DNA from: Bacteroidota bacterium
GTDB lineage: Bacteria; Bacteroidota; Bacteroidia; Chitinophagales; Chitinophagaceae
Assembly: GCA_016868775.1 (NCBI GenBank)
Contig: VGFT01000006.1
Location: forward strand, 1-64,000
Length of the DNA: 64,000 bases
Direction: 5' to 3'
Part shown: positions 34,519 through 44,343 of the stretch, one piece after another
How the letters are laid out: each line of letters starts with the position of its first letter
How positions within the stretch are numbered: position 1 is the stretch's first letter
Notes under the pieces: model-generated
Seen by the model: the letters and a program-made list of their open reading frames with translations, nothing else
The model's database searches: none
What the model was told of the DNA's origin: nothing
Translations under genes and position numbers: made by a program

Positions 34519-37413
34519 CTATTTAGTTTTGTTTACTTGAATCAGGTAGTCGAATAAGTTTTCTCCCCCTTGAAGATTTAATTTTTTACGGAGGCGATAC
34601 CGACTTATCTCTACTCCTCTGACTGAAATATTCAGTAATTGTGCAACCTCCTTAGAACTAAGGTTCATGCGTAAGAGTGAGCAGAGCTTGACCTCGCCAG
34701 AGCTAAGATCGGGGTGTATGGATTTTAATTGTACAACGAAGTCGCTATGAACTTTATCGAAGTGTTTGGCGAATTGATTCCATTCCTGATCGATTTGGTC
34801 GTCTTCATCTAGTTGTTTAATCATTTTTTTCAGCTCCGTCTGGGCAGCGGGTACATCAACTCTTCTCATCAGCTGACTCAATTCTGTTTTGAGTCGATTG
34901 ATGAGTTTGCCCTTTTTGACGAGGTGCATAGCCGAGGCGGCAAGCTCAGAGTTCTTAAATTGAATTTCAGTTTCCAGATTTTGGCTCCGGATAGTCATAA
35001 GTTCTCCTTCCGCTCTGCTTTTCTCCAAGTCAAAGATATATTGCATGCGTTTCTGCTCTACCTCAAAGCTCTCTTGTTGGCGTTTAAACTTATTTTTCTG
35101 GTATTGATAGCGCCATCCGATCATTCCAATGCCGAGCATCACATAAACCACAATAGCCATGGGTGTACGATACCATGGCGGCAATAATTCGAAGACAAAA
35201 CTGGCGATGGATGACACTACCCCCAAGTTGTTTCTAACTTTTACCTCGAATCTGTATTTTCCGGGTGGTAAGTTGGTGAATTCCTTTTCAGTCCGTTTGG
35301 TCCACTCCGACCAAGTATTTTCATATCCTTCCAGCCGATAACTGTATTCCAGCGATTCTGGACCTTTGTTGGGTGGCGAACTATATTCAAATCGAATGTT
35401 ATTCTCTGTTGGACGGATTGTGTATGAACGATCCTTCCCCAACATGCCAAAGCCACCATATAATATACTGTCCCCTTGCAACCCCAGGCGTACTCCGCGA
35501 ATAAATACCTCAAGTTTCTCGACTTGTTGGCGGTATTTTAGAAGATTAACATGGTACAGACCGGATTCGCCCGCAAGAAATACATTTTGGTCGTCGTACG
35601 GATAAATAAACTCAAATCCACTTAGTAGTTTTTTATTGAGTTCTGGGAAGTGCATTACGGAGGACTTCGAACTGGATCGATCAATCCACCCCACTGATTT
35701 TTCATGAATGAACCAAATATTACCCCTTGTGTCCTCCTGCAGATATCGAATGCTCTGGTCTCCTAGCCATTCAGCATAACCAGGATCTGGCTCAAATCGA
35801 TCGGTCTTTGGTTCATACCGAAAGACTCCTCTTTCCGTACCGACTACCAGTTGCTCCCGAATCTTGAAAATATGGTTGTTGAGGCGAGAGGGAAGGCCGT
35901 TAGACTCCGCGTACGTTTTCCAACCTTTTTGGGTGCTGTCTTCTTTTTGTATTAATCGGAAAACACCATGGTAGGGGTGCGACACCCAAATATTTTTTTC
36001 TCCATCGATCACTACATAACGAGATGATTCCTCGAACGGATAAAAGTTTTCTCTAGGTACAAATTTATTTCCAACAAAGTCGAAATATTGCAGCCCCAAA
36101 TAGTTTCCTGCAATTATTCTTTCTGTCGGGTATGTTGTCGTGGGCGACTTGAAATTCCAAAAGCCGATACCTAGCCGTATCGGCCGAGACTTGCCTTTTT
36201 CTATTTGAAACATTCCTTCGTGGTGTCCTAGTAGTACTTGATTGTTTATTTCAGTGAGTGACCAGGCTTGACCGTTCGTGTTTTCAATTCGGCTAAAGGG
36301 GTGTTGACTAAAACTTAGATCTGCTAAATTCTCCAAATTAGCCATCCAGCACCCATTCGATGTGCCAATGTACAGTATGCCACCATGAATGAGAGTTGTA
36401 TAGGCGGTGGCATCCCCTTCTGCAGGATCGATGCGCTTAATTGGGCTGTTGTAGGCTAAATAGTCGATTCCGTTGTCTAATCCTAGCCACAGATTGTTAT
36501 TTCGATCGGCTTTTACGCTAAGCACGTTGTTGTTTTGCAGGCCCTCTTGCTGTCCAAAATGTTGTATTCTTTTCCCGTTACGATCAACGATATAGATGCC
36601 ATCCGTGTTGGTTGCGAGCGCAAATCGACCATCTGGTAAACTCGTAGTTGCATAAATGCGGGCGGCACGGATAGGTATCAAGTCCTTGTGTTGCATTGCC
36701 TTCAATCCCCCCCCATCCGATACAAATAATCCGTTCTTTAAGTAGGAGACCATCAATTGATTTCCTTCTAAGGCATGTACTCCCGTGACTACATCGTTTG
36801 TGGGACCAGGTGCACGAGGAAATAGAGTTCTCCAAGCTCCATTTTCATAATTGAGTAGTCCTTTCTCAAAGTCCTGGGCAATTAATTTACCTCGGACAAC
36901 GCCCAAATAACCCCATTCGGAACTTGGTTCATACGAGGCAATGGCACTTCCGCTGTATTTGAATATCTTTTTGGAAGACCGAAACCAAATATCTTGATTG
37001 ACCTGTATGATGTCCCATACATCCCCAAAGGAGCGATCCTTTTCCGGAAGCTTATTCAACAGCGACTCATATCTCAAGCGCCCTGATGCATCGGGTCGGA
37101 AATAGCCCAACTCATCCTGTCCGCCTACGAATACCTTTTGATCTCGTCCCGACAATACAGACCTTACTATCGTTCGATTGGGTAAAGGGTGTAGCGCCCA
37201 AAACCTGCCGTCAAAAGTCAATAAGCCCTCATTATTTGCCACATAAATTATTCCGCTGGAATCCTGACTGATATCCCAGTTTTGGACGCCACCGCCATAT
37301 GTCTTTTTTGAATAATTGACCACATCCGGAAGACCAATTGTGTTTTGACCCACTACCGGATGGTATGTAATAAGAATAACCTGGCTGAATAGCAATAGCA
37401 GGCTTCGGTTCAT
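34519..37413 (-). CDS. Membrane-spanning propeller/Y_Y_Y/LuxR-HTH regulator
   Basis: A 964-residue sensor-regulator. Signal peptide (1-24) is followed by a long periplasmic Reg_prop beta-propeller region (about 30-680, with NNLWLGLDNGIDYL, NIWVSHPYHGVFR and NIWFIHEKSVGW), a Y_Y_Y domain (about 685-745), a transmembrane helix (about 750-770) and a coiled coil. A C-terminal LuxR-type HTH follows (LSSGEVKLCSLLRMNL, SSKEVAQLLNIS). There is no HisKA, ATPase or receiver domain, so signal and DNA binding are in one polypeptide. It is divergent from susC and probably controls the locus. ATG at 37413 is used in preference to a TTG two codons earlier. Base composition looks AT-richer than the housekeeping genes. 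Confidence 0.9.
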   Translation of the reverse strand: MNRSLLLLFSQVILITYHPVVGQNTIGLPDVVNYSKKTYGGGVQNWDISQDSSGIIYVANNEGLLTFDGRFWALHPLPNRTIVRSVLSGRDQKVFVGGQDELGYFRPDASGRLRYESLLNKLPEKDRSFGDVWDIIQVNQDIWFRSSKKIFKYSGSAIASYEPSSEWGYLGVVRGKLIAQDFEKGLLNYENGAWRTLFPRAPGPTNDVVTGVHALEGNQLMVSYLKNGLFVSDGGGLKAMQHKDLIPIRAARIYATTSLPDGRFALATNTDGIYIVDRNGKRIQHFGQQEGLQNNNVLSVKADRNNNLWLGLDNGIDYLAYNSPIKRIDPAEGDATAYTTLIHGGILYIGTSNGCWMANLENLADLSFSQHPFSRIENTNGQAWSLTEINNQVLLGHHEGMFQIEKGKSRPIRLGIGFWNFKSPTTTYPTERIIAGNYLGLQYFDFVGNKFVPRENFYPFEESSRYVVIDGEKNIWVSHPYHGVFRLIQKEDSTQKGWKTYAESNGLPSRLNNHIFKIREQLVVGTERGVFRYEPKTDRFEPDPGYAEWLGDQSIRYLQEDTRGNIWFIHEKSVGWIDRSSSKSSVMHFPELNKKLLSGFEFIYPYDDQNVFLAGESGLYHVNLLKYRQQVEKLEVFIRGVRLGLQGDSILYGGFGMLGKDRSYTIRPTENNIRFEYSSPPNKGPESLEYSYRLEGYENTWSEWTKRTEKEFTNLPPGKYRFEVKVRNNLGVVSSIASFVFELLPPWYRTPMAIVVYVMLGIGMIGWRYQYQKNKFKRQQESFEVEQKRMQYIFDLEKSRAEGELMTIRSQNLETEIQFKNSELAASAMHLVKKGKLINRLKTELSQLMRRVDVPAAQTELKKMIKQLDEDDQIDQEWNQFAKHFDKVHSDFVVQLKSIHPDLSSGEVKLCSLLRMNLSSKEVAQLLNISVRGVEISRYRLRKKLNLQGGENLFDYLIQVNKTK

Positions 37414-37460
37414 GAGCAAAAGATAGGGATTATTTGTTGTAGTGTTATAAAGTACCTCAT

Positions 37461-37523
37461 GATGTAGTACTGATGTAGTATATTATAATTGATATTCAAT
37501 TAATTAGGTTATTGGATGTAGTA
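37461..37523. promoter_or_regulatory. Three GATGTAGTA direct repeats, candidate operator
   Basis: GATGTAGTA occurs at 37461-37469, 37472-37480 (11-bp step) and 37515-37523, in the 203-bp spacer between the regulator and susC. Spacings of 11 and 43 bp put the copies near whole helical turns, suiting the LuxR-type regulator encoded next door. A weak -7-like TAATCTTG at 37564-37571 follows. Function is inferred. Confidence 0.45.
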
Positions 37524-37616
37524 TTGTAGAAGCGATTTTATTTATTTTCTGGTTGCATGTATATAATCTTGTCGAGGTTTATTTTAATAAAAAACCATTT
37601 CCTAAACAACTGCTAT

Positions 37617-40600
37617 ATGAAAAGAAAGATCTTTTTTTTGGGTCTGTTCATGGCCTTTTTGCTACAGGTCACGGCTCAGACGTTCACGGTTACCGGTACG
37701 GTACTGAATGCCTCAAATTCCGAGCCGTTGGTAGGTGCCACGGTAAAGGTTAAGGGGGTGAACAAGTTCACTCAGACCGATGCTCAGGGTAGATTTACGT
37801 TGACTGAAGTGGCGACTGGATCGACTCTTAGCATTAGTTACGCAGGCATGGAGGTGCGGGAGGTTAAGGCTTCTGCTGGTGCAATGACCATTGAGCTGGG
37901 TTTGGCCGGTTCCTCCACTTTGTCGGATCTGGTGGTGGTGGGATATGGTACACAGAAGGTGACAAAAGTTTCAGGTGCCATTTCCACCGTGAAGGGGGCT
38001 GATATAGAAAAGCTTCGGCCTGTTCGGACGGAGGAGGCCCTTCAAGGTCGTGCCGCGGGGGTGAACGTAATTCAAAGCGGATCCCCTGGATCCAAACCGA
38101 CCGTATTGATCCGAGGTATTCCATCTTATTCCGGAACCGATCCAGTGGTGGTGATTGATGGTGTTCCGCAGACCCTGACCGATCTGAACTCCATCAATGC
38201 ATCCGAGATTGAGTCGATCAATGTGCTGAAAGACGCTGCCGCCTCTTCGATCTTTGGCGTGAAGGGGGGCAATGGAGTGATTGTTGTGACTACCCGTTCT
38301 GGCCGGAAGGGGCAAAAAGCTGAATTCAACATCAATAGTAATTATGGCATTCAGCAGGTACTCAATACTGTAGGTGTATTGAATGCGACAGAATATGCCG
38401 CGATGATAAATGAAGGAAGCACGGTGGCTGGCGGACCTGTCATCTTCCCAAATCTCAGTAGCATTGGGCTCGGAACCAATTGGCAAGATCAGGTCTTCAA
38501 GCGTGCCAGTCTGCAAACGCATAACGTCTCTGCTCGTGGCGGATCCGATCAGGTTACCTATTTTCTTTCAGCCGGATTGCTGCAGCAAGGCGGTATTGTG
38601 GGAGGCGACGACAAATCTCTTTTCAAGCGTGGCAATCTCACGGCGAATTTCAATATTGATCTTACGTCACGACTCCGCTTCATTCTGAATACATCAGCTG
38701 TAATGCTGAACGGACGTGGCGTACAAGAAAATTCCTTCAACTCGATCTTGGGTTCTGCCTTGAATTACGACCCGACCGTAACGGTAGCAAATAATGTACC
38801 GAATACGGTTGGTCAATATGGGTACAGCACTCGGATCCTTTCGGAGATCTTCAATCCGCTGACCAAGCTCGATAACACCTACAATAAAAACACAGGTTCA
38901 AAACTTTATGGAAAAGCAGAGCTTCAGTATAAGCTCTACAAAGGCTTGCTTTTCACTTCTCGTTTCGGATATACTAAATACGATGGCAACGCCCGTAGCT
39001 TTACGCCGCTGGTATTTTGGGGAACAAACAACGTCGATAATTCGATGAATCCAGATGGTTCCACCGTGGCGGGACGATTCAATAGTGTGGCGCATGAAAA
39101 GACCAGCAACTTTAATTATACGTGGGAGTCTTTTGCGAATTATGACTTTGACTGGAAAGAGAACCATCACTTTGAGACCGTATTCGGTTTCTCCTTGGCC
39201 AAAGTATCAGGTAATGCTGCGGGGGCGACGCGTCAGGATGTGCCCTTCAACAGCTGGGAGTTTGCGGATTTTACTGCTGCCACCGGCGTGAACAACGCGA
39301 CCAATTCCAATGCGGTCAATGGTTATTATTATCAGTATTTCCGCCGCAACTTATCCAAGTTCTTACGGGCAAACTATGATTATCAGGAAAAATATCTGGC
39401 CTCGCTTACCATCCGTCGCGATGGTTCTTATGCTTTCGGAACCGATAACAAGAATGCTAATTTCCTCTCCGGATCGGCCGGTTGGTTGATCAGCAAGGAG
39501 AAATTCTTCAAGGCAAGTTGGGTCGATCAACTTAAACTCAGAGGCAGCTATGGTACTGTCGGCAACGAAAATGTAAATCCGCAGTATGTGGGGATTGTAA
39601 CAGGTGGTCCGAGTTATGGCCCTACCGCAAATAGCAACGGCTACAACTTTGGCGATGTATTCTATCCAGGTGCTACCGTCGGCTCTGCTGCCAACACCGC
39701 TCTTCGCTGGGAGAAGCAGATTCAGGCGAATGTCGGCTTTGATGCCTTGCTCTCCAAGCGCAAGATCTTGTTGACCGCGGATTGGTTCAGTCGGGAAGTG
39801 GATGGGTTACTTTTCACTCCATCTGCTTCACTCTATTTGGGCACGGTACCCATTCCCACCGCCAACATTGGTGCCACAAAGACTTCCGGATATGAGATTA
39901 CGCTGGGGTACAACGACAAACTCGGGAAGAATTTCTTGATCAACACAACAGCAACGTTTACGACGGCTACCAACTTGGTAACGGCCACCAACACCGACGG
40001 TACCGCAAAGATCTTCGGAGGATATTACTTTAACGGACAGAACCAAAGCGTAACGGTATTCGAAAAAGGGCAGACCCCTGGCTATTTCTTTGGTCACCAG
40101 GCGATCGGCATCTTCCAAAATGCAGCCGAGATCGCCAGCGCACCCGCTCAGGCAGGTGCCGTTCCCGGAGATATCCGCTTTGCAGATGTTGACGGAAACG
40201 GAGTAATTGATGCAAAAGACAAGACCAAGATTGGTGATCCCTTCCCCGATTTTACCATTGGGTGGAATTTGAATCTGTCCTTTAAGGGAATTGACCTTAC
40301 CGCATTCACGTATGCTTCCGTAGGCAATGATGTGTATAGTGCCTGGGAGCGCAACGGCAACTACACGAATAAATATCGAGGTGTGCTGGCGCGGTGGACA
40401 GGTGAGGGATCTACCAACGATCCGCGGAACCCCCGTTATAGCTTTACCGATGCCAACAGTAACATCCGGGTTTCCAGTCGCTACGTTGAGGACGGATCCT
40501 TCGTAAAACTCAAGAACATCCAGCTTGGCTACACCCTTCCTTCTAAGATGGTCAAAAAGGTATTTAGCAGCCTGCGTGTTTATGCACAGGCCCGAAACTT

Positions 40601-40727
40601 AATTACCCTGACTAAGTACAGCGGATTTGATCCAGAGATCGCCGGCGGTATTCTGGATACCGGCGTAGATCGCGGTGCGTACCCGCAAGCGCGGACGTTC
40701 TCTATAGGACTTGACATCAAACTATAA
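37617..40727 (+). CDS. SusC/RagA-family TonB-linked outer-membrane transporter
   Basis: A 1036-residue TonB-dependent porin that imports oligosaccharides. The signal peptide MKRKIFFLGLFMAFLLQVTAQ is followed by a carboxypeptidase-D-like regulatory domain (about 25-105), the plug (VVVGYGTQKVTKVSGAISTV; ALQGRAAGVNV; RGIPSYSGTDPVVVIDGVPQ) and a 22-strand barrel ending ARTFSIGLDIKL. An upstream ATG at 37557 would add 20 residues before the signal peptide, so 37617 was chosen. The susD start lies 19 bases after its stop. First gene of the glucan locus. Confidence 0.95.
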   Translation: MKRKIFFLGLFMAFLLQVTAQTFTVTGTVLNASNSEPLVGATVKVKGVNKFTQTDAQGRFTLTEVATGSTLSISYAGMEVREVKASAGAMTIELGLAGSSTLSDLVVVGYGTQKVTKVSGAISTVKGADIEKLRPVRTEEALQGRAAGVNVIQSGSPGSKPTVLIRGIPSYSGTDPVVVIDGVPQTLTDLNSINASEIESINVLKDAAASSIFGVKGGNGVIVVTTRSGRKGQKAEFNINSNYGIQQVLNTVGVLNATEYAAMINEGSTVAGGPVIFPNLSSIGLGTNWQDQVFKRASLQTHNVSARGGSDQVTYFLSAGLLQQGGIVGGDDKSLFKRGNLTANFNIDLTSRLRFILNTSAVMLNGRGVQENSFNSILGSALNYDPTVTVANNVPNTVGQYGYSTRILSEIFNPLTKLDNTYNKNTGSKLYGKAELQYKLYKGLLFTSRFGYTKYDGNARSFTPLVFWGTNNVDNSMNPDGSTVAGRFNSVAHEKTSNFNYTWESFANYDFDWKENHHFETVFGFSLAKVSGNAAGATRQDVPFNSWEFADFTAATGVNNATNSNAVNGYYYQYFRRNLSKFLRANYDYQEKYLASLTIRRDGSYAFGTDNKNANFLSGSAGWLISKEKFFKASWVDQLKLRGSYGTVGNENVNPQYVGIVTGGPSYGPTANSNGYNFGDVFYPGATVGSAANTALRWEKQIQANVGFDALLSKRKILLTADWFSREVDGLLFTPSASLYLGTVPIPTANIGATKTSGYEITLGYNDKLGKNFLINTTATFTTATNLVTATNTDGTAKIFGGYYFNGQNQSVTVFEKGQTPGYFFGHQAIGIFQNAAEIASAPAQAGAVPGDIRFADVDGNGVIDAKDKTKIGDPFPDFTIGWNLNLSFKGIDLTAFTYASVGNDVYSAWERNGNYTNKYRGVLARWTGEGSTNDPRNPRYSFTDANSNIRVSSRYVEDGSFVKLKNIQLGYTLPSKMVKKVFSSLRVYAQARNLITLTKYSGFDPEIAGGILDTGVDRGAYPQARTFSIGLDIKL

Positions 40728-40746
40728 CCCGATAAACGATCTTCAT

Positions 40747-42258
40747 ATGAGAATACAAGTACTCCCCATTTTCATCGGTGTCTTCCTGACGACATCGTTG
40801 ACTTCCTGCAAAAAATGGATCGATTACGATCCAAAAGAGGATTTTCAGATTACGGAACGGAATTATCTGAGCTCGGAATCGGATTACCGAACCATGACCG
40901 TTAGCGTTTACACTCCGATGCAATGGTTGTGCCGCGCGCCACTTATTGGCGATATAGCCACCAATGATGCCGCCAGTGGCGGTGAAAACGCTTCCGACGT
41001 GTTGGCCCTGCAGCAGATCGATGATTTTACACACACCCCTGTAAACAATATCCTCACCGAGTTGTGGCAAGAGGCTTTCGAAGGCATCAACCGGGCCAAC
41101 TATATGCATCAGTATAAACAAACCAACCCCGCAGGCAAATCGGTCGATTTTGCCGGTAAGGAGGCTTTGTATGGGGAGGTATATTTCCTGCGCGCGTATT
41201 ATTATTTCCACTTGGTACGATTTTTTGGAGACGTACCGTTGTTTGTTGACAAGCGCTTGAGCTTGAGTGAATCCCGCACCTTGCAGCGGTCACCTAAAGC
41301 AGATGTGTATGCACAGATCGAACGCGATCTTACGGCTGCCATTTCCGTATTGCCGGCCGTACAGGTACAGAAAGGGCGCATCACCAAATATGCGGCTCAA
41401 GCATTATTGGGAAAGGTGTATCTCTATCAAAATAAATTTGATAATGCCGCCCAGACATTGGAGAGTGTGATCGCGGCCAATGCTTTTTCGTTGGTGAGCG
41501 ACTATGGTTCTCAGTTTTTGTCGAGTGGCGAGAACGGTCCGGAATCCGTTTTTGAGATTCAACACTCAAACAACTCTCCGTATTACAACTGGGGTGTACC
41601 CAATCGTGGACAAGGAAATTTCGCGGTTCAGATGGTTGGAGTTCGCGGGCTGAATGGCAATGGTGCCATGCCCTATGCGTCTGGCTGGAGTTTTGATCTA
41701 CCAACCTCTTCGCTGGCAAATGCTTTTGAAGCTGGCGATCGCCGCAAAAATGTGGCCATCCTTAATATAGAGGAGTATAAGAATGCCAACCCGGGTTTTG
41801 GCATCACCTATCAGGTAGCACCTTTTAAGAATACGGGTTTGTATAATCAAAAGTATCACCCTCGTAAAGGGGAAACGTCCGGACAGGTTGAATTAAATTA
41901 CAAAAATAACTTCCGCGTCATTCGCTATGCAGATGTTTTGTTGATGGCTGCCGAAGCATTCAACCGTTCGACAACCCCGAACGATACAAAAGCTCAGCAA
42001 TACTTGAATCAGGTACGTGCACGAGCCTTTGGCGACAATCTGCACAACATCACTGCTACAGGGGCTGTGCTTCGTCAGTCTATTTGGGATGAGCGTCGCA
42101 CCGAGTTCGCCATGGAAGGAGAACGTTTTTTCGATCTGGTACGTACCGGACAAGCGGCGTCTAAAATAACCGGGTTCCAAACCGGCAAGCATGAAGTGTT
42201 CCCGATCCCGCAATTGGAGATCGACATCTCTGTACTCACACAAAACAGCGGTTACTAA
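40747..42258 (+). CDS. SusD/RagB-family nutrient-binding outer-membrane lipoprotein
   Basis: A 503-residue lipoprotein that caps the SusC pore and delivers glycans. The lipobox TSLTSC is followed by KKWIDYDPKEDF. TPR-type helices (YFLRAYYYFHLVRFFGDVPL; ALLGKVYLYQNKFDNAAQTL) and the C-terminal RYADVLLMAAEAFN and WDERRTEFAMEGERFFDLVR are canonical. The ATG at 40747 gives a correct signal peptide, whereas an in-frame ATG at 40711 overlaps susC. Confidence 0.95.
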   Translation: MRIQVLPIFIGVFLTTSLTSCKKWIDYDPKEDFQITERNYLSSESDYRTMTVSVYTPMQWLCRAPLIGDIATNDAASGGENASDVLALQQIDDFTHTPVNNILTELWQEAFEGINRANYMHQYKQTNPAGKSVDFAGKEALYGEVYFLRAYYYFHLVRFFGDVPLFVDKRLSLSESRTLQRSPKADVYAQIERDLTAAISVLPAVQVQKGRITKYAAQALLGKVYLYQNKFDNAAQTLESVIAANAFSLVSDYGSQFLSSGENGPESVFEIQHSNNSPYYNWGVPNRGQGNFAVQMVGVRGLNGNGAMPYASGWSFDLPTSSLANAFEAGDRRKNVAILNIEEYKNANPGFGITYQVAPFKNTGLYNQKYHPRKGETSGQVELNYKNNFRVIRYADVLLMAAEAFNRSTTPNDTKAQQYLNQVRARAFGDNLHNITATGAVLRQSIWDERRTEFAMEGERFFDLVRTGQAASKITGFQTGKHEVFPIPQLEIDISVLTQNSGY

Positions 42259-42276
42259 TCCTTAAAAAATAACGTT

Positions 42277-44325
42277 ATGCGCTATATGAAAAACATAACC
42301 CTATTCTTCCTGGTGGCGTTGATAGCCATTGGTTGTAAGAAAGAAAAACACGAGGACACATCCTTCGTTGCAGCAGCCAATGGCCCGGATTCCCTTTCGG
42401 TACTTTTTGAGATCACACAAGACAATACCGGACTGGTCACCATCACCCCCAATGGTGTGGGTGCCGTTTCGTACGACGTGTACTACGGGCATGGTCCGGC
42501 TACACCTGTGAAAATTGCCGCTGGAAAAAATACTACACATGTGTATCCGGAAGGCGTGTACAACGTGCGCCTTGTGGCCTATTCTGTCAACGGGAAGACC
42601 AAAGAGTTGACGCAACAATTGACCGTCACCTTCCGTGCTCCCGAGAACTTGCAAGTGAATGTTGCAGTTGACCCCTCGAATAATTATAAGGTAAACGTTT
42701 CTGCCTCCGCTTTGTACGAAACCAATTTCCGTGTTTATTTCGGGGATGTACCTAACGAAGTCCCGGTGAGCTTTTTGGAGGGACAGACCGTTTCTCGCAC
42801 TTATGCCGCAACAGGAACATATAATGTACGAGTAGTTGCCTTGAGTGGGGGAGCTGCAACCGCTGAGCGTACCGTCCCAGTTACGATCGTGGATCCGATT
42901 TTGTTACCACTCACTTTTCAGTCTACCACCATCAATTACGGATGGTTGAATTTTGACGGCGGCAATACCACCATCATCAATAACCCCAATTCCAGCGGTA
43001 TCAATACTAGTACTAAAGTTGCACGGATGATAAAGAACCCCGGTCAGCCCTGGGGTGGTAGTTTGATTACGCTGAGTAGCGCCATCGATTTTAGCACAAA
43101 CAAGATCTTCCGAGTTAAAGTATTTTCTCCGCGGGTAGGTGCTAAAATGTTGTTGAAGGTCGAGAATGCCTCTAACGGAGCGATCAATTTTGAAAAAGAA
43201 GCGACCACTACGGTTGCCAACGCCTGGGAGTATCTGTATTTTGATTATTCCACTATCAATACCGCCAATTCTTATCATAAGATCGTTGTGATCTGGGAGT
43301 TGGGTACACCCGGTGATGGTTCGGCAAATTTCACCTTCTTGATGGATGATTTTGAGTTGGTAAATAGTTTGCCTCCTCCACCGCTTGGGTTGCCATTGAC
43401 GTTCGAGTCGACCACGACTACCTTTGGATGGTTCGATTTTGATGGTGGTCAGGTTACGGTCGTTAACAATCCTCAATCCAGCGGCATCAATACCAGTAGC
43501 CGTGTTGCTAAGATGGTGAAGAATGCCGGTCAGCCCTGGGGTGGCAGCTTCCTTACATTGACTGGGAATATGGATTTTTCTACGAACAAAGTTTTTCGCA
43601 TGAAGGTTTATTCACCCCGAGCCGGAGCGAAGGTTTTGCTCAAGGTGGAGAATTCGACAAACCCCGGCCAGAATTTTGAAAAAGAGGCGGTGGTTTCTAT
43701 GGCCAATAACTGGGAAGACCTGGTATTCGACTACAACGGTATCAATACCGCTAACACCTATGATCGGATCGTATTGATCTTCGATTTGGGAACCCCGGGT
43801 GATGGCTCGGCGAACTTTACGTTTCTTTTTGACGACATCCGGCTGACAAGTAGCTTTCCTGTATCTATCCCATTGAACTTCGAATATCCGGTTGCCTATG
43901 GCTGGTTCGATTTCGATGGTGGAAATATGACCGTGATCAACAATCCGCAATCGGGTGGCATCAATACCAGTGCCAAGGTTTCAAGGATGGTGAAGAATGC
44001 GGGACAGCCCTGGGGCGGAAGCTTTTTGACCTTGAGTGAGCCGATTCCTTTCTCGTTGTCGCGCACCTTTAAAATGAAAGTTTATTCACCCCGAGCCGGA
44101 GCCAAGGTGTTGCTGAAGGTGGAGAATTCGTCCAATCCCGGAATCAATTTCGAAAAGGAGGTTACCATCGGAACGGCAAATGCGTGGACAGAGGTCACTT
44201 TTGATTATACCGCCATCAACACGGCCAACACCTATGATCGGGTGGTACTGATCTTCGATCTGGGTACACCGGGTGATGGGTCTTCCAACTTTACTTTCCT
44301 TGTCGATGATCTTCGTCTTCAATAA
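42277..44325 (+). CDS. Surface glycan-binding lipoprotein with three tandem CBM-like repeats
   Basis: A 682-residue lipoprotein (lipobox LIAIGC, then KKEKHED, a charged +2 region compatible with surface export). Two PKD/Ig-like domains (about 40-120 and 122-205) are followed by three ~150-residue repeats at 209-363, 371-524 and 530-682. Each repeat carries GWxxFDGG, GINTS, GQPWGGS, a YSPRAGAKVLLKVEN-type strand, NFEKE, and LGTPGDGSxNFTF at its end. This layout matches SusE/SusF-position glycan-binding proteins, with avidity from repeated modules. No catalytic motif is seen. Met4 is an alternative start. Confidence 0.85.
   Translation: MRYMKNITLFFLVALIAIGCKKEKHEDTSFVAAANGPDSLSVLFEITQDNTGLVTITPNGVGAVSYDVYYGHGPATPVKIAAGKNTTHVYPEGVYNVRLVAYSVNGKTKELTQQLTVTFRAPENLQVNVAVDPSNNYKVNVSASALYETNFRVYFGDVPNEVPVSFLEGQTVSRTYAATGTYNVRVVALSGGAATAERTVPVTIVDPILLPLTFQSTTINYGWLNFDGGNTTIINNPNSSGINTSTKVARMIKNPGQPWGGSLITLSSAIDFSTNKIFRVKVFSPRVGAKMLLKVENASNGAINFEKEATTTVANAWEYLYFDYSTINTANSYHKIVVIWELGTPGDGSANFTFLMDDFELVNSLPPPPLGLPLTFESTTTTFGWFDFDGGQVTVVNNPQSSGINTSSRVAKMVKNAGQPWGGSFLTLTGNMDFSTNKVFRMKVYSPRAGAKVLLKVENSTNPGQNFEKEAVVSMANNWEDLVFDYNGINTANTYDRIVLIFDLGTPGDGSANFTFLFDDIRLTSSFPVSIPLNFEYPVAYGWFDFDGGNMTVINNPQSGGINTSAKVSRMVKNAGQPWGGSFLTLSEPIPFSLSRTFKMKVYSPRAGAKVLLKVENSSNPGINFEKEVTIGTANAWTEVTFDYTAINTANTYDRVVLIFDLGTPGDGSSNFTFLVDDLRLQ
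42901..44325 (+). repeat. Three in-frame tandem repeats inside the glycan-binding protein gene
   Basis: The units cover 42901-43365, 43387-43848 and 43864-44325. Units 2 and 3 are closer to each other than to unit 1 (for example MKVYSPRAGAK shared against VKVFSPRVGAK), suggesting a later duplication. Confidence 0.8.
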
Positions 44326-44343
44326 TCATTAAAAAACTGCCAT

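Noticed and set aside
34519-37413. Hybrid two-component histidine kinase
   Set aside because: The propeller and Y_Y_Y domains match, but the cytoplasmic part has only a coiled coil and LuxR HTH. No H-box, ATP-binding or receiver motifs are present.
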